DNA of 64,000 nucleotides from Alitta virens (taxonomy: Eukaryota > Annelida > Polychaeta > Phyllodocida > Nereididae). Below are positions 61,601 through 64,000 of this stretch, piece after piece (the first letter of the stretch is position 1; every line of letters starts with the position of its first letter). The position numbers and the translations under genes were made by a program. The stretch lies in the NCBI GenBank assembly GCA_932294295.1, contig OW028573.1, positions 51,616,329-51,680,328 on the forward strand, written 5' to 3'. Under the pieces are notes generated by a model, which had not been told where the DNA came from, searched no databases, and saw nothing but the letters and a program-made list of their open reading frames with translations.

Positions 61601-62073
61601 TCAACGAATTTGTACATGACCCTCAAAAGTGTCAACGACTTGGCATGTCAACCAGTTGGCGTGTCTACGAAATGACCTGTATTCTTCAATAAGGTATCAT
61701 CCCCACATTTACACGTCCAAGTATCCCTTTAGCTTTACCAAAATCAACAGAGATGCGTACAAACCAACACCTGTTATTATGTAAGATTATTTTATCTTTA
61801 CTCTAGCATATGTGACCATTGTAGTTTTAACTAATACTGAACTTGCTAAATATGCCTGGTATGTGATATGGTACTCTATTTTCTAGAGCCACTGCATATG
61901 CAGTATACTATACTGCACATGCAGAGCCAATAGTCAATACTGGCAATAGACACTCCCACTACGAATACTGAATTTGAATCATAAATGACAGGTCTACAGT
62001 AATTGCGTAATTTATGGTAAAGGTCCTGGTTTGAAAACAGAAGTAGTTGATGTAGTTTGCCTCACCTAGCCAT
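55641..62073 (-). CDS. UTP14: U3 small nucleolar RNA-associated protein 14 (UTP14)
   Basis: SSU-processome component of the nucleolus; recruits and activates the helicase Dhr1/DHX37 that releases U3 snoRNA. Fourteen minus-strand exons: 62066-62073, 60201-60252, 60026-60096, 59849-59916, 59614-59750, 59428-59505, 59255-59332, 58771-58896, 58553-58647, 58243-58366, 58073-58150, 56861-57858, 56582-56678, 55641-55982. Total 2352 nt, 783 residues (human UTP14A 771). Exon 1 is only ATGGCTAG. Family blocks seen: RVIAYEQTANEVSKWDPIVE, RAELQKYRALLSYREAKSRR, QNKIKSKKFHKFLRK, ERMSLKHRG, NNPWLAAPGA, the LPGWGAWGG signature, RFVIEAPKMLRKDKDLNHVI and the C-terminal SIRAPIGKTWNPE. The large 998-nt exon is acidic and serine-rich (SSSDEEE). 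The tail has a 9-residue tandem repeat. Intron 13 uses a GC donor. Divergent from FAAP100. Confidence 0.95.
55657..55740 (-). repeat. Tandem 27-nt coding repeat at the UTP14 C-terminus
   Basis: Three near-identical 9-residue units of the form QKTTPITKR immediately precede the end RQRKK. Basic Thr/Pro-rich units, in-frame, inside the last exon. Confidence 0.85.
56582..56678 (-). other. UTP14 exon with a GC donor site
   Basis: The exon ends AAACATCAG and the intron begins GCAAGT (56581 and below), ending TTTTCAG before VHSLPHSF. The nearest GT (GTATAT, six bases further) gives a wrong frame. Otherwise the site fits the U1 consensus CAG|GCAAGT perfectly, as GC-AG introns usually do. Confidence 0.8.
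57955..58045 (-). repeat. Second copy of the SINE-like body, in UTP14 intron 11
   Basis: TCTGAAGCTTAGTCAGCTTA and GGGCAGACATAATGATGA parallel TTTGAAGCTTAGTCACCTTA and AGGCAGACATAATGATGA at about 50300-50360. No tRNA-like head is present, so this is a truncated copy. Confidence 0.6.
60393..61185. mobile_element. Foldback element with GATTTCGGCC ends in UTP14 intron 1
   Basis: The left end carries GATTTCGGCC repeats (60400-60435). The right end carries GGCCGAAATC repeats (61125-61181). Inner arms are also inverted: ACAGCTAGATGAGAATGGAA (near 60598-60617) against TTTCATTCTCATCTAGCTGT (near 61047-61066). Arms are well over 100 bp. Non-coding. Confidence 0.7.
60840..60948. repeat. 23-bp tandem repeat, about 4.7 copies
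   Basis: Unit AACATATAAATTGCAGTTAT plus CAG. Copies start at 60840, 60863, 60886, 60909 and 60932, with one or two differences each. They are contiguous without spacers. Degraded units flank the array inside the foldback element. Confidence 0.85.
61204..61684. mobile_element. Palindromic TCGTAGACACGC element flanked by long direct repeats
   Basis: The left end has TCAATTCGTAGACACGCAAA. The right end, reverse-complemented, has TCATTTCGTAGACACGCCAA. Inner TCGTTGACA words are repeated. Flanks TTCAATAAGGGTATC (61189-61203) and TTCAATAAGGTATC (61685-61698) differ by one base, as expected of a target duplication or of insertion into a repeat. A related piece lies in URB1 intron 3. Confidence 0.6.
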
Positions 62074-62347
62074 GATACTCCAGAAAGACCAATGTATATA
62101 AGGCTAATAACACCCTAATGCAAAGTTGACAGATCCGATCCACGTGGTGCACGAATTGTTGTCGCAATATGGTAGATTGTTGATAATATAAAACTACTAT
62201 GCTGCAAAATTAAAATATAATAATAAGTATTCCATAATGACAACATATGTATTTCCATTGTCCATTATTTAAGTCATTATTTAGATTTTATTTACTTACG
62301 TATTTTACGACATTGTTTGTTTTTGTTGATTGGCGGCAAATGCAAAG
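62074..62347. promoter_or_regulatory. Shared divergent promoter UTP14 / FAAP100 with an E-box
   Basis: 274 bp separate the opposed start codons. A canonical E-box CACGTG lies at 62141-62146 (CCACGTGG, as bound by MYC/MAX-type factors). Ribosome-biogenesis genes are classic targets, so the site plausibly serves UTP14. No TATA box in a convincing place. Confidence 0.55.
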
Positions 62348-64000
62348 ATGGCAAGCGAAGGCGCACGTGCTCAGTCTTCATCGCGTGTTGTTTCACCTTT
62401 TCATGGAAATGTTGACGATGTCTCTCACATTTGCAAAGTTTTCTGTGACGAGGAAGATTCCTTGGCAATAGAATCAAGCAGTGCATGTAAACTGAATGAC
62501 ATCTTGGCTGTACTTCACTTGAATAGAGTGACAGTGATCCAAAACAACAAAATTGTGGTAAGATCGGAACCCACACGTTTTCATATCATCGAGCCTGTGA
62601 TCAGACGTAGGATTGAATATACCTGTTGTTATTGAGACAGATTAATGCATATAATGCAAACTATTACATGTTTCCATTACTTTTTCAGGTAACTCTGGTT
62701 TATCCCAGTGCTGTAAATTCAATGAGTGTCTGCTGTCACAAATTGAATGTTGCAACTTTGTGGGCATTGACATCTTTCAAGAAGCTTTATTGTTCAGCAA
62801 TTTCGAAATATATGTGAGTAATTTTTGCTTTGAAAATTTCAGCTCAAGGATTCGGTTTTTCCAAAGGATTTAATAACGACAAACTTACTAATTTGATAAC
62901 AACAATTAACATATATATACTTTTCTAGTTTCAGAAATTCTAAAAAGGAAGGTGAAAATGTGTTTGGCGATCTTCTAGAAAATGAAGACAAAGGGTATGC
63001 TTATGATTATAATAATACAGCTCTGTGCAAATATAGGTGTTAGATTAAATGTCTACATTCAAAGATTCTGTAGAATTTCAGACAGAAGTATATAATTTGT
63101 GAGTTAAAAATTGTACAACAAAACTTGCTTAACACAGAGTAAAATTTCCCCTGTCGCGAAAGATGTCAGTCATATTTAATTATTTTATATTCATGAACCA
63201 AATATTTTAGTAAGATGTGCTAGCTGCACAGTGCGCATGCAAACTTTATAGTAGTTTTCAAGAAAGGAGATTTACTCAATATAGCTGCTTGAGTCAGTTT
63301 CACACTTTAAATACATAGTCAATTTAATTTTTACTTCAGGTTGCCTTCAGTGGTTTATGTTTCAGAAGATGATGTTTGGAGTGATGTAGATGCCACTGTT
63401 TCAGCATTTTGTATCACAGCGGACCACGTCATTACATTGGAAAAGCCCTGCAAAGGTCTCTCATGCAGCATTTGGAAGAAATCAGGATCTGAACACAAGC
63501 TCACATTCCATTATGCAGTCTATAGACATGTTATAACAAAGAATAACCCCATGGATGGCAAACTGGTCCTTTGTACTGTAAGTGCATGGACTGTAAGTCA
63601 CCAAAAAGACATGCTTATGACAAATATGCTGGATAAAGACTTGTTCAATTCCTTGTTTGGCTTAGAACACAATCTTGTAGATTCTGTAATGGTGCTGGTT
63701 GGAACACCGTCTGGCATAGTTTGGAGTATTGGTTCTAAATCAAGCAATAGGCCACAGCAAATTTGTGACTTAGGCCAACCTGTTGTTGGAATTGTGTGTG
63801 TTAAAGAAGAAGATACGGAAAAGTGCCGCACATTAGCCATAATTGGACTCTCAGGCAAAGTCATGACAATGAGACATACAGAAGACGGTTTACTCTACCA
63901 AAGCTGGTTTACCACTTTCCCTGTACTTGATGTCACAGTTTCAGACAATGCTTTGATCCACTCCACTGGATATGGTCTGTTTGCTACTGATCTCAATCAA
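62348..64000 (+). CDS. FAAP100: Fanconi anemia core complex-associated protein 100 (FAAP100), 5' part
   Basis: FAAP100 forms a subcomplex with FANCB and FANCL in the nuclear Fanconi core ubiquitin ligase that modifies FANCI-FANCD2 during crosslink repair. Exons: 62348-62557, 62689-62813, 62929-62994 and 63340 to beyond the window end. All borders are GT-AG and phases agree. The start chosen is the ATG at 62348 (MASEGARAQSS). The N-terminal half is a beta-propeller in the family. Matches to the remembered human protein are spread in order: LFNSLFGLEHNLVDSVMVLV then GTPSGIVWSIG (human LFG...GLPDGQLCCVI), ICDLGQPVVGIVCVK, LAIIGLSGKVMTMRH, and LIHSTGYGLFATDL. The C-terminal half is outside the window. 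Overall identity is low, as is usual for this family, so the call rests on ordered motifs. Confidence 0.87.

Larger units (their letters stand above)
60253..62065. other. UTP14 intron 1 (1.8 kb), mostly repeats
   Basis: Holds a G run at 60360-60377, the foldback 60393-61185 with a nested 23-bp tandem repeat, and a second palindromic unit 61204-61684. The remainder (61700-62065) shows no gene. Confidence 0.6.

Overview
This window is nuclear DNA from an animal, most likely a marine invertebrate, possibly a deuterostome (echinoderm, hemichordate or amphioxus); the sequence alone does not settle the phylum. Coding exons are short, bounded by GT-AG signals and separated by AT-rich introns. The nine recognisable genes are all conserved animal genes. 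Introns carry many foldback (MITE-like) repeats and homopolymer C/G runs. There are no bacterial, plasmid or phage genes.

Layout: (1) 1-3692, no gene recognised. (2) SOBP 3' part (+). (3) SAP18 (-). (4) a small CXorf65-like gene (+). (5) CHMP1 (-). (6) URB1/NPA1 (+; 31 exons, 2129 codons reconstructed). (7) PICALM/AP180 clathrin-assembly gene (-; 21 kb, about 33 coding exons). (8) a C6orf118-like gene (+). (9) UTP14 (-; 14 exons). (10) 5' part of FAAP100 (+), running off the window. The genes alternate strand without exception. Four pairs are head-to-head across short shared promoters: SAP18/CXorf65-like, CHMP1/URB1, PICALM/C6orf118-like and UTP14/FAAP100.

Functions: nuclear/RNA (SOBP, SAP18), ribosome biogenesis (URB1 for the large subunit, UTP14 for the small subunit), membrane traffic (CHMP1 in ESCRT-III, PICALM in endocytosis), DNA repair (FAAP100), and two poorly known genes. 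They do not form one pathway; neighbours share promoters rather than a process.

The most unusual content is in PICALM. It has a tandem pair of 107-nt exons encoding two versions of the same ANTH-domain segment, which must be mutually exclusive because including both breaks the frame. It has in-frame candidate microexons of 15 and 24 nt. It has a run of 15 consecutive phase 1-1 exons, including a family of small related exons (TGLDxS...SPG) that look like exon duplications and could be spliced in any combination. One of its exons carries a coding minisatellite of about ten 7-residue units. Exon joins were derived by hand from splice signals, reading frame and remembered family sequences; no alignment or transcript evidence was available.
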